Shown: piece after piece, positions 49,101 to 59,870 of the stretch
Position numbering within the stretch: the first letter of the stretch is position 1
How the letters are laid out: each line of letters opens with the position of its first letter
NCBI GenBank assembly: GCA_907163345.1
Contig: CAJQUN010001198.1
Location: 28,622 to 92,621 of the forward strand
Length of the DNA: 64,000 bases
Direction of reading: 5' to 3'
Source: Haberlea rhodopensis
Lineage: Eukaryota; Streptophyta; Magnoliopsida; Lamiales; Gesneriaceae
Program-made: the position numbers and the translations under genes
The notes under the pieces: model-generated
Databases searched by the model: none
Told to the model about the DNA's origin: nothing
What the model saw: the letters and a program-made list of their open reading frames with translations, nothing else

Positions 49101-49930
49101 CCTTGTGAAGACCCTCGATTGGCCGACCAATTCTTCTTGTTATCCTGTTTCTGACCAAAGTACTTCTTTCCACCAAACCGTGAAGATGAAGAGGCACCAC
49201 GAGGTTTAAATGGCTCTCCTCGGGGCCTCAAGCTGTCATTAGTCTGCCTCTGTTGCGGTACTGGTGGTGGCATAGCACTAGGATAAGCTCCCACCCCAAG
49301 CTCGGCAAGCTCCGCTCTTGTGAGAGCATCATCAAAAGAAGTTGGGTTATTGGTGATAACCCGGTCATAGAGCTCCGGTCGCAACCCCTTCATAAAATTC
49401 CTCATCTTTGCGTGCCCATTAGTGGCAATGTGGGGAACATACCTCAGCAACGAAGAGTACCGCGTGGCATAGTCTGACACTGTCATGTTCCCCTGTTTCA
49501 AACTTGTAAATTCGTCCTCCTTCGTCTGTCTCGCCGCTGCGGAGAAGTACCGGTTCAGAAACCTAGTCCTGAAGAGTGTCCAATCAATCACAGCACCTAG
49601 TGCTCTTAGCTCCATCACCGTGCTCCTCCACCACATTAGAGGTTTCTTAGCTAACTGAAACTCCGCCAGCCTCAGCCAAGCTGTAACAGCACAAGGAGCC
49701 GATACAAAGATCTGTTCAAGTCTTTCCAGCCACTCTTCAGCCTCTTCTCCGGACTCTGTCCCCTCAAACCGGGGCGGATGGTAAGACAGAAATTGCGTCA
49801 AACTGATCTCACCCGGTAGTAATAACTGAGCTACGGGTTCCATGCCTACGGCCGGTGGAGGTAGAGGGTTTGTCTGTCCAATACTTGCGTTCACACTGCC
49901 AACATCTCCAACCTCCTCATTAGCAGCCAT
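46094..49930 (-). CDS. gag-pol: E6 gag-pol polyprotein, open to the integrase core
   Basis: About 1,278 codons from the ATG at 49930 (MAANEE). Residues, roughly: Gag domain 60-215, zinc knuckles 285-313, protease DTGASHSF 389-396, RT 560-800 with FIDD at 725-728, RNase H from 870 (YTDAS) with YTDHKS near 935, integrase zinc segment 1084-1124, catalytic D 1154, D 1215 and E 1251. Against E1 it lacks three codons between the RNase H stretches (MDLLNCEIEY). All catalytic residues I can see are present. The frame runs out 11 codons after a deletion near 46129. It could still yield Gag, protease, RT and RNase H, and most of the integrase core. Confidence 0.94.
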   Translation of the reverse strand: MAANEEVGDVGSVNASIGQTNPLPPPAVGMEPVAQLLLPGEISLTQFLSYHPPRFEGTESGEEAEEWLERLEQIFVSAPCAVTAWLRLAEFQLAKKPLMWWRSTVMELRALGAVIDWTLFRTRFLNRYFSAAARQTKEDEFTSLKQGNMTVSDYATRYSSLLRYVPHIATNGHAKMRNFMKGLRPELYDRVITNNPTSFDDALTRAELAELGVGAYPSAMPPPVPQQRQTNDSLRPRGEPFKPRGASSSSRFGGKKYFGQKQDNKKNWSANRGSSQGNRPGEPSCDNCGGPHSSSKCPACYICGKMGHIARYCPTRGGQSEFQGNRPRFDDRTVQQRQQFGPRPSGGQTVGPPQGQVYALTREQAQAAPEEVIAGTCHLFTYPAFTLIDTGASHSFVSVGFVERHHMRTSSLPTPLLVSTPTGRNVVADQFMADCLIYFEGNELRSDLIVLGMSDFDCILGIDVLNSYQAVVDCRQRTVKFRPELGSQWTFYGNGSRAKIPLISAIKMTQLLERGHTSYLIYVVDTSGKSKELRVEDVPVVAEFADVFPEEIPGFPPAREVEFGIELLPGTSAISRAPYRMAPAELRELKEQLQDLLDKGYIRPSVSPWGAPVLFVKKKDGSMRLCIDYRQLNKATLKNKYPLPRIDDLFDQLQGTRVYSKIDLRSGYHQIRVREEDVHKTTFRTRYGHYEFLVMPFGVTNAPAVFMSLMNRVFQPYLDQFVIVFIDDILIYSRSEEEHVKHLRTVLQILREHQLYAKLSKCEFWLSSVVFLGNVISSSGISVDPKKIEAVMEWAAPTSVPEIRSFLGLAGYYRRFVEGFSKIAKPLTQLTQKGVPFFWSEACEESFQELKHRLTTAPVLVIPTENSRFVLYTDASLQGLGCVLMQDKHVVAYASRQLKPHETRYPVHDLELAAIIFALKIWRHYLYGTSFTIYTDHKSLKFLFTQAELNMRQRRWMDLLNCEIEYHPGKANLTADALSRKVRSSAEDVIHLSAMMTSYCHLGYDFDIDASPVHVSTLLAEPDIYENIRRAQRSDDEVQRWLSLVHLGQPTKFRVADDGSLRLGNRWVVPSTPELRKGILERAHSSRLSIHPGGKKMYRDLRGQFWWKRMKSDVIAFVKRCLICQQVKAERQRPGGELRSLEIPKWKWEHISMDFVTHLPRSTSGFDAIWVIVDRLTKVAHFIPYSMTFTFLRMAQIYIRDVVRLHGIPVSIVSDRDPRFTSHFWEGLQLALGTEVRLSTTYHPQTDGQTERTIQTLEDMLRACVLESMLPGRIQCLW

Positions 49931-50127
49931 GCTGTAACACAAATGTTAACAACAATTCCAAAGCAATATATATGTTATGCCGTTAGATAACAGGAATGAG
50001 AATAAGCACGTTAGTATAACAGGATATACATTAATATGCACCACATGCATAAACATGCTTCAAATGTAAGCACCTAGCCAATCATGCTAAGGCTACCCTT
50101 CACTCGTTCCCGGGTTCTCTAACCACT
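49931..50127 (-). other. E6 5' leader
   Basis: About 200 bp, nearly the same as the E1 leader; no coding sequence. Confidence 0.6.
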
Positions 50128-50139
50128 GCTCTGATACCA
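50128..50139 (-). other. E6 primer binding site (initiator Met tRNA)
   Basis: TGGTATCAGAGC in element sense, four bases after the LTR end at 50144. Confidence 0.92.
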
Positions 50140-50143
50140 CTAA

Positions 50144-52184
50144 TGTAAGGACCCTAATCCTTAAGTGCGGAATCAAGGCATAATAGAGCTAACATAATAA
50201 TCAGAGTGTAAAAGAACGTGTTGAGTTTATGAGCTTAAGCATTACATGCCAAAAATAAGGACTACTAAAATGGATTAATTACATTCCAATCAAAGAATGT
50301 GTTTAACTATAGTTCAAGCTACTCCTAGAGTAGACACTATAGGAAGTAATCCCGTCCTTCAAGTCCCAAAAGCATCCTCAACAAGCTCACCATCTCAACC
50401 CGTCTAACCCTTCTATCATGCCAAACGTACCTACAAGGACAACCCCCAAACATGAGCAATAATAATCATTCATATTCAACACAATATGAAGATAAAGCGT
50501 AAATGCATAATCATAATAAAACACTTCCTGTTTTCCCCATGCATTTCAAACGCTTCCCGTTTGGTTGTCCCTGTACCATAACTCATGAGTATAATCAATA
50601 GATTATTTTTAATGGTCTAAACATGTCATGACATATACCAGCTCATCAATACCAAATACTGATCACCAATCCCTAGTATGTCCATCACAATGTATTTTAA
50701 TGCCCCTCGCTTATTTACATATAGGCGGCATAGGATAACCTCGCTTCAATGGACATGCGGGACTCCCACCCCTCGCCTCTCATTGAGCGGCAAATACCCT
50801 TTCCTCGCCCTATATGATAACCACGCTCAAATGTGACATGCGGCGCTCCCACCCCTCACTTCACATTTAGCGGAACCAAACAAATAGCGGCAAGCATTAA
50901 AATCATCAAGGGATGACCACGACTCATGGGATGTGCACCAATAATCATCATATGCATCTATAAACATCATGCATAACATGTATTTGCATCCACAATGCAA
51001 TACCACATATATACTCGCATCCACAATGCATAAACAATGAGTATATAAGATACATGTACCGTTGGGTGCCCGTACGTCCACTACGTACCTTTCCAAAAGT
51101 GGAATTGATCTGGCTTCAGTTCCTCGGTTGCGTTGCTACCTGGGATGGTTCTACACAATCACACAACCCCATAATAGAAGCCAAATAATAGCCAAATACC
51201 AAAAATTTGACAAAAGAAATCATTTCCCAAAAATCCACAGGCGGCGATCGATCGCTTCCCTCAGGCGATCGGTCGCCTCAAAATTTTCATCGCGGCGATC
51301 GATCGCGCCAAACATGGCGATCGATCGCCTAGCCCTTGATTTGGCTACTGCCTCTCGGCGATCGGTCGCCTCATTTTAGGCGATCGATCGCCTATCCTTC
51401 GAAAAGCCTACTGTCCCATGGCGATCGGTCGCCTCTTTTCAGGCGATCGATCGCCTCGCGCAGAGGCGCGATTTCTGCCATTTTTGCACCAAAATTTTCA
51501 TCCAAACCATCCCAACACTTACACAATCAAACAACATCATAAATAACAACTTAAACCACCAAAATATACTTCAAAACAAGTATAAATCCAACCCTCAATC
51601 TCAACTACAACAATCCAACACAAACCCATTTTAAAACCCTTCAAAATCAACCCAAACTTAACTAAAACACAACAAAATTAACCATGAGGTATCCATACCT
51701 CTTGGGGACCTCAAATCACCCAATATACTCCACAAATCAAGATTTTTGAAAGGTTTCTCTTCACCCCAAAGCTCAAGAACGAAAATGAGGGGAAGGGTTT
51801 GGGTGATGTTTGGTAAAGGTAAAGTGAGAGTGGATGAGGTGGGGTTTGGGTATAAAAGTTGAGTTAATTAAAAATGCAATCCACAACCCATGGTGTATAA
51901 AACACCCCAACATGATATTTTCCAAAGCATTAAACCAAATGCACCAAAATATCAATTAAACACATGATTTCTAATTAATTGCTAACCAACGCAAATAAAT
52001 CATGCTTCCAACCATAATTCCCAACATACCCAACATGCACCCTGAAATGCAACCCGATCACATCTACCATGTGACTAAACATTTCCACATAATAATTCCA
52101 ACACATAATTAATTACCACCATAATTAATCATATAAGCACAATTAATGCACTAAGTTGCAATTAATCATTTCGGGGATATCACA
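50144..52184 (-). repeat. E6 5' LTR
   Basis: 2,041 bp, followed by TCAGC. Palindrome cluster at 51243-51458, inverted repeat at 51686-51701. Confidence 0.93.
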
Positions 52185-52335
52185 TCAGCAATTTGAATTT
52201 GCCAAAATCCTGATTTCATGTCAAATTTAGACATAATCTTTGCAGAGTATAATCTGTCTAAAAATCTTTTTGATTCAGAATAGGATGTCTTATCCATTGA
52301 AGAACATTATTTAAAGGTTTATAATTTATTACTAA
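52185..52335 (-). pseudogene. RT: Inverted pararetroviral RT fragment, right part
   Basis: Reverse complement of the RT N-terminal segment equal to about 40390-40530 (sense includes the MSKFDMKSGFWQI region). Continues the block broken by E6. It ends near 52335, where the satellite begins without spacer. Confidence 0.75.
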
Positions 52336-53190
52336 TCTTGGATTTTTTGATAAAATTTGATTTCGTGCGAATATTCGAGTTTCTTGGCTGGAAGATGTTA
52401 TTGAGTAATTTCACAATTACAAACGTTTTGATTTTTTGATAAATTTTGATTTTGTACGAATATTCGAGTATATGTCTTCGTAAACCAATTCATTGTGGAA
52501 TTTTAATATCAAGTCATGAGTACATCAATTTCTTGGTTGGAAGAAAGATTTTAGAATTTTCACAAATTTCACAAGTTTTTTTTATATTTTAAAAAATTTC
52601 TATTTCGTGCGAATATTCGAGTATGTGTTTTGCATACTTCATTTCTTGGTTGGAAGAGGTTTTGATCAATTTTCGCAGTTACCGACGTTTTTTAATTTTT
52701 TCTATAAATTTCGATTTCTCATGAATATTCTACTATGTTTATTGAATATATCATTTTCTTGGTTGGAAGATTTTTTGAGCTATTTTCACAGTTAAGAACT
52801 TTTTTTTATTTAAAAAATTTCAATGTCGTTCGAATATTCGAGTATATGTCTTCGTAAACCAATTCAATTTGTGGAATTTTAATATCAAGTCATGAGTACA
52901 TCATTTTCTTGGTTGGAAGAAAGATTTGAGATTTTTTCAAAATTTTCGCAAGTTTTTATATTTTGAAAATTTCGATTTCGTGCGAATATTCAAGTATGTG
53001 TTTTGAATACTTCATTTTATTGGTTGGGAGAAGCTTTTGAGCAATTTTCAGAGTTACGGGCCTTTTTTCATTTTTTGTACAAATTTCGATTTCGTACGAG
53101 TATTCGAATATGTGTCTGGAATATATCATTTTCTTGGTTGGAAGAAGTTTTTGAGCTATTTTAACAGTTACGAACATTTTTTTTATTGGG
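52336..53190. repeat. AT-rich dimeric satellite, right segment
   Basis: Same array and orientation as at 1-805 and 15783-19905, more diverged in places. Together with the left arrays it brackets the pararetrovirus. It ends at a T-run before GGGGCACTTACAAG. Confidence 0.82.
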
Positions 53191-54735
53191 GCACTTACAA
53201 GCCGGTACCACTTGGTCAAGAATAATTCAACTTAGTCTACCAAAAAACATCAATTCGCTTAGGTCCATCTACTGTCAAAATGACATTAATAACCCTCGCG
53301 CGGTTACTGTAGTACGTGCACACACAGACCAAAAAGATCGTGCATCAAAAGCCAAAATAATCGTGCACCCATAGGCAAAAAATGATCGTGCACCCACAGG
53401 CCAAAAAAGTCGTGCATCAATTTCCAAAAATCGTGCACCAATGTAGAAAAAAATCGTCATCAATGTCCAAAAATCGTGTATCAATGTAGAAAAATCATGC
53501 ACCAATGCACAAAAATCATGCCCAATGCACAAAAAATCGTGCAGAAATGTCCAATTTTAGTCCATCCATGCCCAATTTTAGTGCATCTAATGTCCAATTT
53601 TTATGCACCCATGTTCAATTTTTTTGCATCCAATGTCAAATTTTAGGTTGATGCACGCACATGGTTAAAAAAATCGTTCACCAAATGTATGAAATTTTCA
53701 GAATTTCACGTGCATCAATGTAGAAAAATCGTGCATCAATGTCCAAAAACCATCGAAGCCATCAATTTCAAGGAGAGTTTATCAAACGAAGGCATCATTT
53801 TCAAAAGCAATTGATTCACTGCTGTAGCACATGCACACACAGACCAAAAAAATCTTGCATCACAAGCCAAAATAATCGTGCACCCATAGGACAAAAAATC
53901 GTGCATCAATGTAGAAAAAAATCATGCATCAATGTCCAAAAATCGTGCATCATTGTCCAATTTTAGTCCATCCATGTCCAATGTACATCCAATGTCCAAT
54001 CTTTATGCACCCACATCCAATTTTTGTGCATCCAATGTCTAATTTTAGGTTGATGCAGCACATGGTTAAAAAAATCGTGCACTAAATATATGAAATTTTT
54101 AGAATTTCACGTGCATCAATGTAGAAAAATCGTGCATCAATATTCAAAAACCATCGAAGCCATCAATTTCAAGGAGAGTTTATCAAACGAAGACATCATT
54201 TTCAAAAGCAATTGATTAACTGCTGTAGCACGTGCACACACAGACCAAAAAAATCATGCATCACAAGCCAAAATAATCGTGCATCCATAGGCCAAAAAAG
54301 TCGTGCATCAATGTAGAAAAAATCGTGCATTAATGTCCAAAAATCATGCATCAATATCCAAAAATCGTGCACCAATGTAGAAAAATCATGCACCAATGCA
54401 CTAAAATCATGCCCAATGCATAAAAAAAATCGTGCATCAATGTCCATTTTTAGTGCACCAATGTCCATTTTTAGTGCATCCAATGTCCAAGTTTTATGCA
54501 CCCATGTCCAATTTTTGTGCATCCAATGTCCAATTTTAGGTTGATGCACGCACATGGTTAAAAAAATCGTGCACCAAAATGTACTAAATTTTCAGAATTT
54601 CACGTGGATTAATGTAGAAAAAGCGTGCATCAATGTCCAAAAATCGTGCATCAATGTCCAAAAACCATCGAAGCCATCAATTTCAAGGAGAGTTTATCAA
54701 ACGAAGACATCATTTTCAAAAGCAATTGATTCACT
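53191..54735. repeat. Higher-order minisatellite with GTGCATCAATGT units
   Basis: Dense short units of about 20 bp (AAAAATCGTGCATCAATGTC and variants with CACCAATGTAG or CACCCATG) inside longer units. Each long unit ends with a conserved block, ACCATCGAAGCCATCAATTT to CAATTGATTCACTGCTGTAG, near 53747-53825, 54149-54228 and 54664-54735; spacing is about 402 and 515 bp. The first 110 bp (53191-53300) are single-copy. Open frames rich in the repeats KNRASMSKN or HDFSTLVHDF are by-products. Such arrays occur in subterminal parts of DNA transposons, but no terminal inverted repeat is seen. Confidence 0.82.
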
Positions 54736-54782
54736 ATGGTGATAATATCAATTTCAAACTCAATTTCAATATCACTTTCATT

Positions 54783-54863
54783 CTAAACATGAGCAAAATC
54801 TTTCGATGGGTTTATGGCTTCATTGTGCTGAACAATGTCATTCATCGTCATTCCACCAGTAAG
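54783..54863 (-). pseudogene. Putative terminal exon, unidentified
   Basis: On the minus strand a pyrimidine-rich stretch ends in AAAACAG at 54864-54870, a plausible 3' splice site. An 81-bp frame follows, LTGGMTMNDIVQHNEAINPS then six more residues, with a TAG at 54783-54785. Composition looks protein-like and unlike the repeats around it. I do not recognise the protein. It could be the last exon of a captured or disrupted host or transposon gene; the minisatellite would then be downstream of it and E7 upstream. A chance frame remains possible. Confidence 0.3.
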
Positions 54864-54932
54864 CTGTTTTAAAAAGGAAAATAAAAGATATGAGTTTTTT
54901 GAAGGAGATGCACAGGTGGCCCGGGTGAAGGG

Positions 54933-57227
54933 TGTGATGTCCGGAATAATTAATAATTATTCATTTGGTTTAATTGTGATATTTTAATAAGCGTTCGAGA
55001 TTTAAATTATTGGGCATTATATTTTGGACCGGAGTTGGAATATTTAATTCCGGGTTTATTTTAAAGTGTAAACTAAAATCGAGGGAATTCTTATTATTCT
55101 TATTATTATTACTATTATTATTTGAGGTTGGGAGTTTAATAATAATAGTAAGGATACAGATGAAATTGTTGGTGTTAATTTTAAACTAGGGTTGGGGATT
55201 AAAACACACACCAATGACGATTTTGACATGGATTTAAGCTCGATTCTTGTTCAGGTTAGAGTGGGATTCGAAGCTCCGCAACTTCTTAGCTATTTCTTCT
55301 TCTTGCTTTTCGATTTACCCTTGATGTTGGTGCGTTTTACGCTGATTTGGGGTTCGAAAATGAGCTGCTCTTCTTGAACAAAATCCTACTGTTTTGGCCG
55401 AAATTGCTTGCCTTTTGGTTCGAAAATTCTGCTATTAGTTTGTGACTGAATGCAACTATTGTTATGGTTCAGAAATCCTAAGATTATTTTTGAAAATGTG
55501 GTGGTGTTCTTAGCCAAAATTATGTGATGAAATTACTTGAGTTTATGATGTTGAAAAAAATTGAATTATGCTTGTATTGGAATCATTAAGATGCTGTTTT
55601 GAGGCTGCTATATGTTGATCAAATTTGTACTGCTGGATTGGGGAGCCTGTTCAGTTTTGGGGCTGCTATGGGCAAGTTTTAGGGCTGTTGTGGACTTGAA
55701 GATGGTGTTGATATGGTGTTTGAAAATATGAAAATATGATTAAATGGTGTTAGAGAATTGATTTAAAGCCTTGTAAATTGTGTGGTGAAAAGCTACTCTT
55801 TATGGCTCATAGCTTGGTAGAGTAAGTTGGATTTAAACATTGATATTGAGGAATTTAGGCTGCTGAAATGCTGCTGCCGGTGCGTGTGTGCGCCACTGCA
55901 TGCACGATCTTGTGTTGTATGCATGTCTATATGTGCATTAATGAGTACATAAGTGTTGCTTATACATGTAGACATGAGTCCTAGCATGTATTAAGGTGTA
56001 TAGTGATGCATATACATGATTTGTGTGTCATGCTGTGCATTAGTGATTGATTCATCACTGTATTGAATTATTGATGCTTATATTGAGTTGTTGGACTTCT
56101 CAGAGCAATCTCAAACCCCTGGACAAAGAGGAGGATAGCTCGACTCGAAATTCCAGTGATAATGTACGTAGGACGTACAAGCATGTATCTTATGAATTAA
56201 TTACATATTCATGTATTGTTGAATGTGGTGATTGAATATAAGGAGATGTATATGTGATTGAGTTTAGTTATGTGCTATGGTGGACACGTAGATGTACGTG
56301 ATCCGGATCTATGAGTTGATTATTGATGCCTTTGGCATGATTGATATGAGAAATGGTTGTGAATGAGATTAACTGATGGGCTGAGTTGCCTTCGAGAGGA
56401 GATTCGTTACGATTGAGCATAAATGATGAATTGTGATTATGTCGAATTTATTGCATTGATGAGTATCATGTTTTGAATAATGATTTGAACTTGATGTTTA
56501 TGAAAGTGTATAAGATTGAAACAGGAACAGTTCGTGATAGCTATGCCGGTTCGGAATTGTACAGGGAGTATATTTTATGGGTTTTGAATAATTTAAATGG
56601 TTGCATTACAATTTTGTATATTGATGTGTGAATGATTATTGAGTTGGAGTATGCTCACCCTGTGTGGTGGCTGTTTCTATTGAAACAGGTACGACGTTGT
56701 CTCGGGAAGAAAACTTGAACCCATGGAAAATAGTGCTCGCAAGATTATGGTACAAGTATTGGGTGATGGCATATCTTACTTATGCATTGAGAAATGATTC
56801 ATTTACTCGTTGCTCGTGTGTGAGCACCTGGATGCATGTATATGCCTGTATAAATGTTGCAAAGCTTTCCCCCTTTTTCTTAGTTGCCATATGCGCATTC
56901 TATTCGGAGTAGATCATGCTTAAGGAATTGAATACATAGATATGATGTGTATTCGCATGAGTATTAGATGTTGCTTTACTTTGGTGGATTTTATTGCTGG
57001 ATATTTTTGATGCCGTTGAGGATATGTATTTATGGTGTTTTCTTATTTTTTGATAGTCCGATTTACGGGAAGACTCTGCCCAAATTTTTATAAAGTCATG
57101 GGGAATATGTGAAGCATGTAATGATTCTTTTAGAGAACGAAAACTTTCACATACATACGATGTCATAAATGTCTAAATGATGACGCCTAAATTGCATTAT
57201 TGACGTGTTGGGACGTTGGGGTCTTAC
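54933..57227 (+). mobile_element. E7: LTR (solo or 5' end), abutted by E8
   Basis: Starts TGTGATGTCCGG and ends GGGGTCTTAC, one A short of the family terminus, where E8 begins. 2,295 bp. Shares GACTCTGCCCAAATTTTTAT (about 57072-57091) with E5 but is a different subfamily from E1, E6 and E8. No primer site follows within the window. AAGGG at 54928-54932 would be its left target duplication. Open frames inside have no recognisable domain. Confidence 0.75.
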
Positions 57228-57548
57228 TGTGATGTCCGGGAATTAATGGTGTTAATCCCGGAGTAGTAATGATCCTTAATGGATTTTAATTGTGGCAATT
57301 AAAAATTAATTACGGTATTGGGACTCCCGGGGAGTTTAAATCCGGTATTTGGAATTGTTGGATCCAAGGGATGATTATCATTGTGGTGATAACCTTGGAA
57401 TTTGGTTTTTGGTGGGATTTGGGGTCCGGAGTACTTTGTACTGAGGCTGGTAATGGAAATAGAGATTGGGAGGTAATTTTTGAAAACAGATGATTTTTAA
57501 TGAGTCGTGATGTATTTGTGGAGGGATTGATATTTTGGAGTTTTGGTA

Positions 57549-57562
57549 CTATATATACCAAG
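57549..57562 (+). promoter_or_regulatory. E8 LTR TATA box
   Basis: CTATATATACCAAG about 320 bp into the LTR; the same in the 3' LTR at 63868-63881. Confidence 0.6.
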
Positions 57563-57949
57563 TAAACTCGGTATTCCGTCATTGCAGGGACTCCCTCTCT
57601 CTCTCCCCTCTCTCTTGCGCCCATCCCTTTCCCCCATTTCCCCTCTTTTCTCCCTTGGAGGAGAAATCGCTGGTAGCTTGGCTCGGGAGCCGGATTTCTC
57701 GAAGATAATCAGGTATTAATCTTCCCATCGTCCTTGTCTTCGATTTGGTAGTAGTATTGTTGATTTATGTTAAGGTTTGGGTTGGATTTAGATTTGGGGA
57801 TTTTTGGTTAAAAATCCAAAGTTGAGTTTTCGGAGTTTTTATTGGTTTTAAATGGAGTATTAGAGGTGTTGAAGGTGTATGAGGTGTTGGTTTTGAGTTT
57901 GGGTGTGAAAAACACAATGGAAGTTCGAGTTTTTCAAGAAAATCACAGG

Positions 57950-58170
57950 TCGCAATCGACCGCGGCAGTGTTGGCGATCGATCTCGACGAGATTCTGAAA
58001 ATTTAAGAAGATATACAGTGCTGGCGATCGATCGCAAGGTCTCGGTGATCGATCACGAGTAGGTTGGCGATCGACCGCAGACGCACGATCGATCACGAGA
58101 GGGCACTGGTGGGCCACTGGATTGCGCGATCGATCGTGATCGTGATGAAATCAGCGATCGATCGTAGCTC
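57950..58170. repeat. GATCGATC palindrome cluster in the E8 LTR
   Basis: Seven or eight GCGATCGATCG(C/T)-type sites in 220 bp, about 720-940 nt from the LTR start and downstream of the TATA box, matching the depth of the cluster in E1 and E6. The surrounding sequence is not alike by eye. Confidence 0.75.
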
Positions 58171-59668
58171 GAAGGATGGAGTTTTCTTCAAAAATTTTGG
58201 AAATGTCGGGATTTTGGAATCGGGGTATAATTAGCCAATTTTCGGGGCAATGTCTACATTCCAATGGGAATGCTATACTTTTAAAATGGAGTGGTTGGAG
58301 CCAAATTTTAATAATTTAATGGAATACTCGATTGAGTAATTGTCTAACGTTTGACCATTTGAAATGGATTATTTTGGGTATTATGTATGCTTAGCCGGAG
58401 TCTTTTAAAATGGTTAATCGTCATGGATTGACGATGGGCTTAGAGGTTGTGAACGTGCTTGGGCACGTGGTTGCATGCTTATGTTTGATTGTGTGTTATT
58501 TATGTGTTAGCACATAATTCATCGGGTCGTGGGTCTCAGGCAAGGTTGGACTCGAACTATGAAATTATAAGTACGTATAACGTACGAGCATAGCCTTTTA
58601 TATTATTGCAACTGTGAGATGCATGGTCATTTGTATTTTCAATAAATGGATATATATATATATCGGGAATTATATGGTGCCGCTTTTGAGCGAGCAATGA
58701 TTGGAATGTTGTCGCTATGGAGCGAACATCGGTTATGACACCACTGTTGTTGAGCATGCGTGAGGTTAAATGCCGCTATATAGAGCGAGCAATGAAATAG
58801 AATTATGGAATCATTGGTTAGAGACGTATGTGATATCTATGGTTATTTGTTAAATGGTTTATTCATATTTGATCATGGAACTAGTATGGCAGGAATGATT
58901 TTAGTTAATCAATGTGGTGATTAACTGGCTTTGGGAATTCGATGGTTGTGGTTATTTTGAGAAAAGGAACAGCGTAGGGGATCCCGGATGAGGATGATAC
59001 CATCCAGGGAGTATCTTATAAAATTCATGGCATTTATATTGTGTAAATTATGAATTGTTATATTGTGCTTATAGGATTGGTGGTATTGGTATAATCACCC
59101 CGTGTGGGGGCAGGTCTCTATTGGGGCAGGTGTTACAGGTGCAACAATGGCTTTGGAGTTGGCTCGAGCTGTTGATTGGAGGTACTTCCAGGATTGAAGT
59201 ACCAGAGTTGGTTGGATAAGTATAACGATGGATCCATAGTTGAGATCGTGCTATGCATGGGAGGTGCTTCCAGGATCGAAGTATCAGTAACGATATTTGG
59301 TAGAGTATCTTATACATCAGATACACGTCAATTCATTGGGTGCTCTCATGTGAGCACGTTTTTATGTGTATATGGAATGTATAAAAGGGCATGGCTTTTC
59401 TCTCATCATTTATTGTTTGCATGCAATTAAATACGGAATTGCTAAATGAAATGAGAGCATGTTAGTGTATTATGAGGGTGCATGCTATGTAAGTGGTCTT
59501 GGTTGGGGAATTTGAATATTATGTGGTTCTAATGCAAGAAATATTCTGGATTTTATATGATGCTATACTTACATATGATTTTTCCCCCATGATAATATGA
59601 CTGTATGCACAAATGGTATGGATTAATACACTAATAACCGGATAAGGGCGCGGGGGTCCTTACATTAG

Positions 59669-59680
59669 TGGTATGAGAGC
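59669..59680 (+). other. E8 primer binding site, one mismatch
   Basis: TGGTATGAGAGC, four bases after the LTR; differs from the initiator-Met complement at one base (G for C). Confidence 0.8.
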
Positions 59681-59870
59681 AGTGGTTTGCTCTTTGGGGC
59701 TGTTGAGGGCCTAGGAACATGTTAATAGAAATGGGAAGCACATACTTATGCATGACGGTAGTTAGTACTGTGTGACACAACTGTGTTGCTTATGTGCTTT
59801 TATGATATGTGTTCATAATTGGAATATGTTGTTGCTAACCATGGTGGTTGTAGGATCTTATGGGATATAG
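59681..59870 (+). other. E8 leader
   Basis: About 190 bp between the primer site and the first GCCGCT repeat. It starts like the E1/E6 leaders (AGTGGTTTGCTCT against AGTGGTTAGAGAA). No gag start follows. Confidence 0.5.

Larger units (their letters stand above)
43323..52184 (-). mobile_element. E6: Ty3/gypsy Tekay-like chromovirus
   Basis: 8,862 bp on the minus strand with LTRs at 43323-45359 and 50144-52184, a perfect TCAGC duplication (43318-43322 and 52185-52189), primer site 50128-50139 and polypurine tract 45360-45374. About a dozen LTR differences by eye, so young. Same family as E1 but a distinct subfamily: the LTRs show many differences along their length. The polyprotein has one frameshift and one nonsense codon, both after the integrase core. 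Confidence 0.95.
57228..59664 (+). repeat. E8 5' LTR
   Basis: 2,437 bp, TGTGATGTCC...GGTCCTTACA. TATA at 57549-57562, CT-rich stretch at about 57590-57615, GATCGATC palindrome cluster at 57950-58170, and GCCGCT...AGCGAGCAATG blocks at about 58678-58793. No coding sequence recognised. Confidence 0.88.

Noticed and set aside
53191..54932. CACTA-type transposon starting at GGGGCACTTACAAG
   Set aside because: No matching terminal inverted repeat before E7, no 3-bp target duplication and no transposase; only the subterminal-repeat look supports it.
57290..57624. Frames on both strands at the E8 LTR start, and similar ones in 57765-58117
   Set aside because: Non-coding LTR sequence over the promoter, CT-rich and palindrome stretches; the counterpart in the 3' LTR is disrupted by indels.
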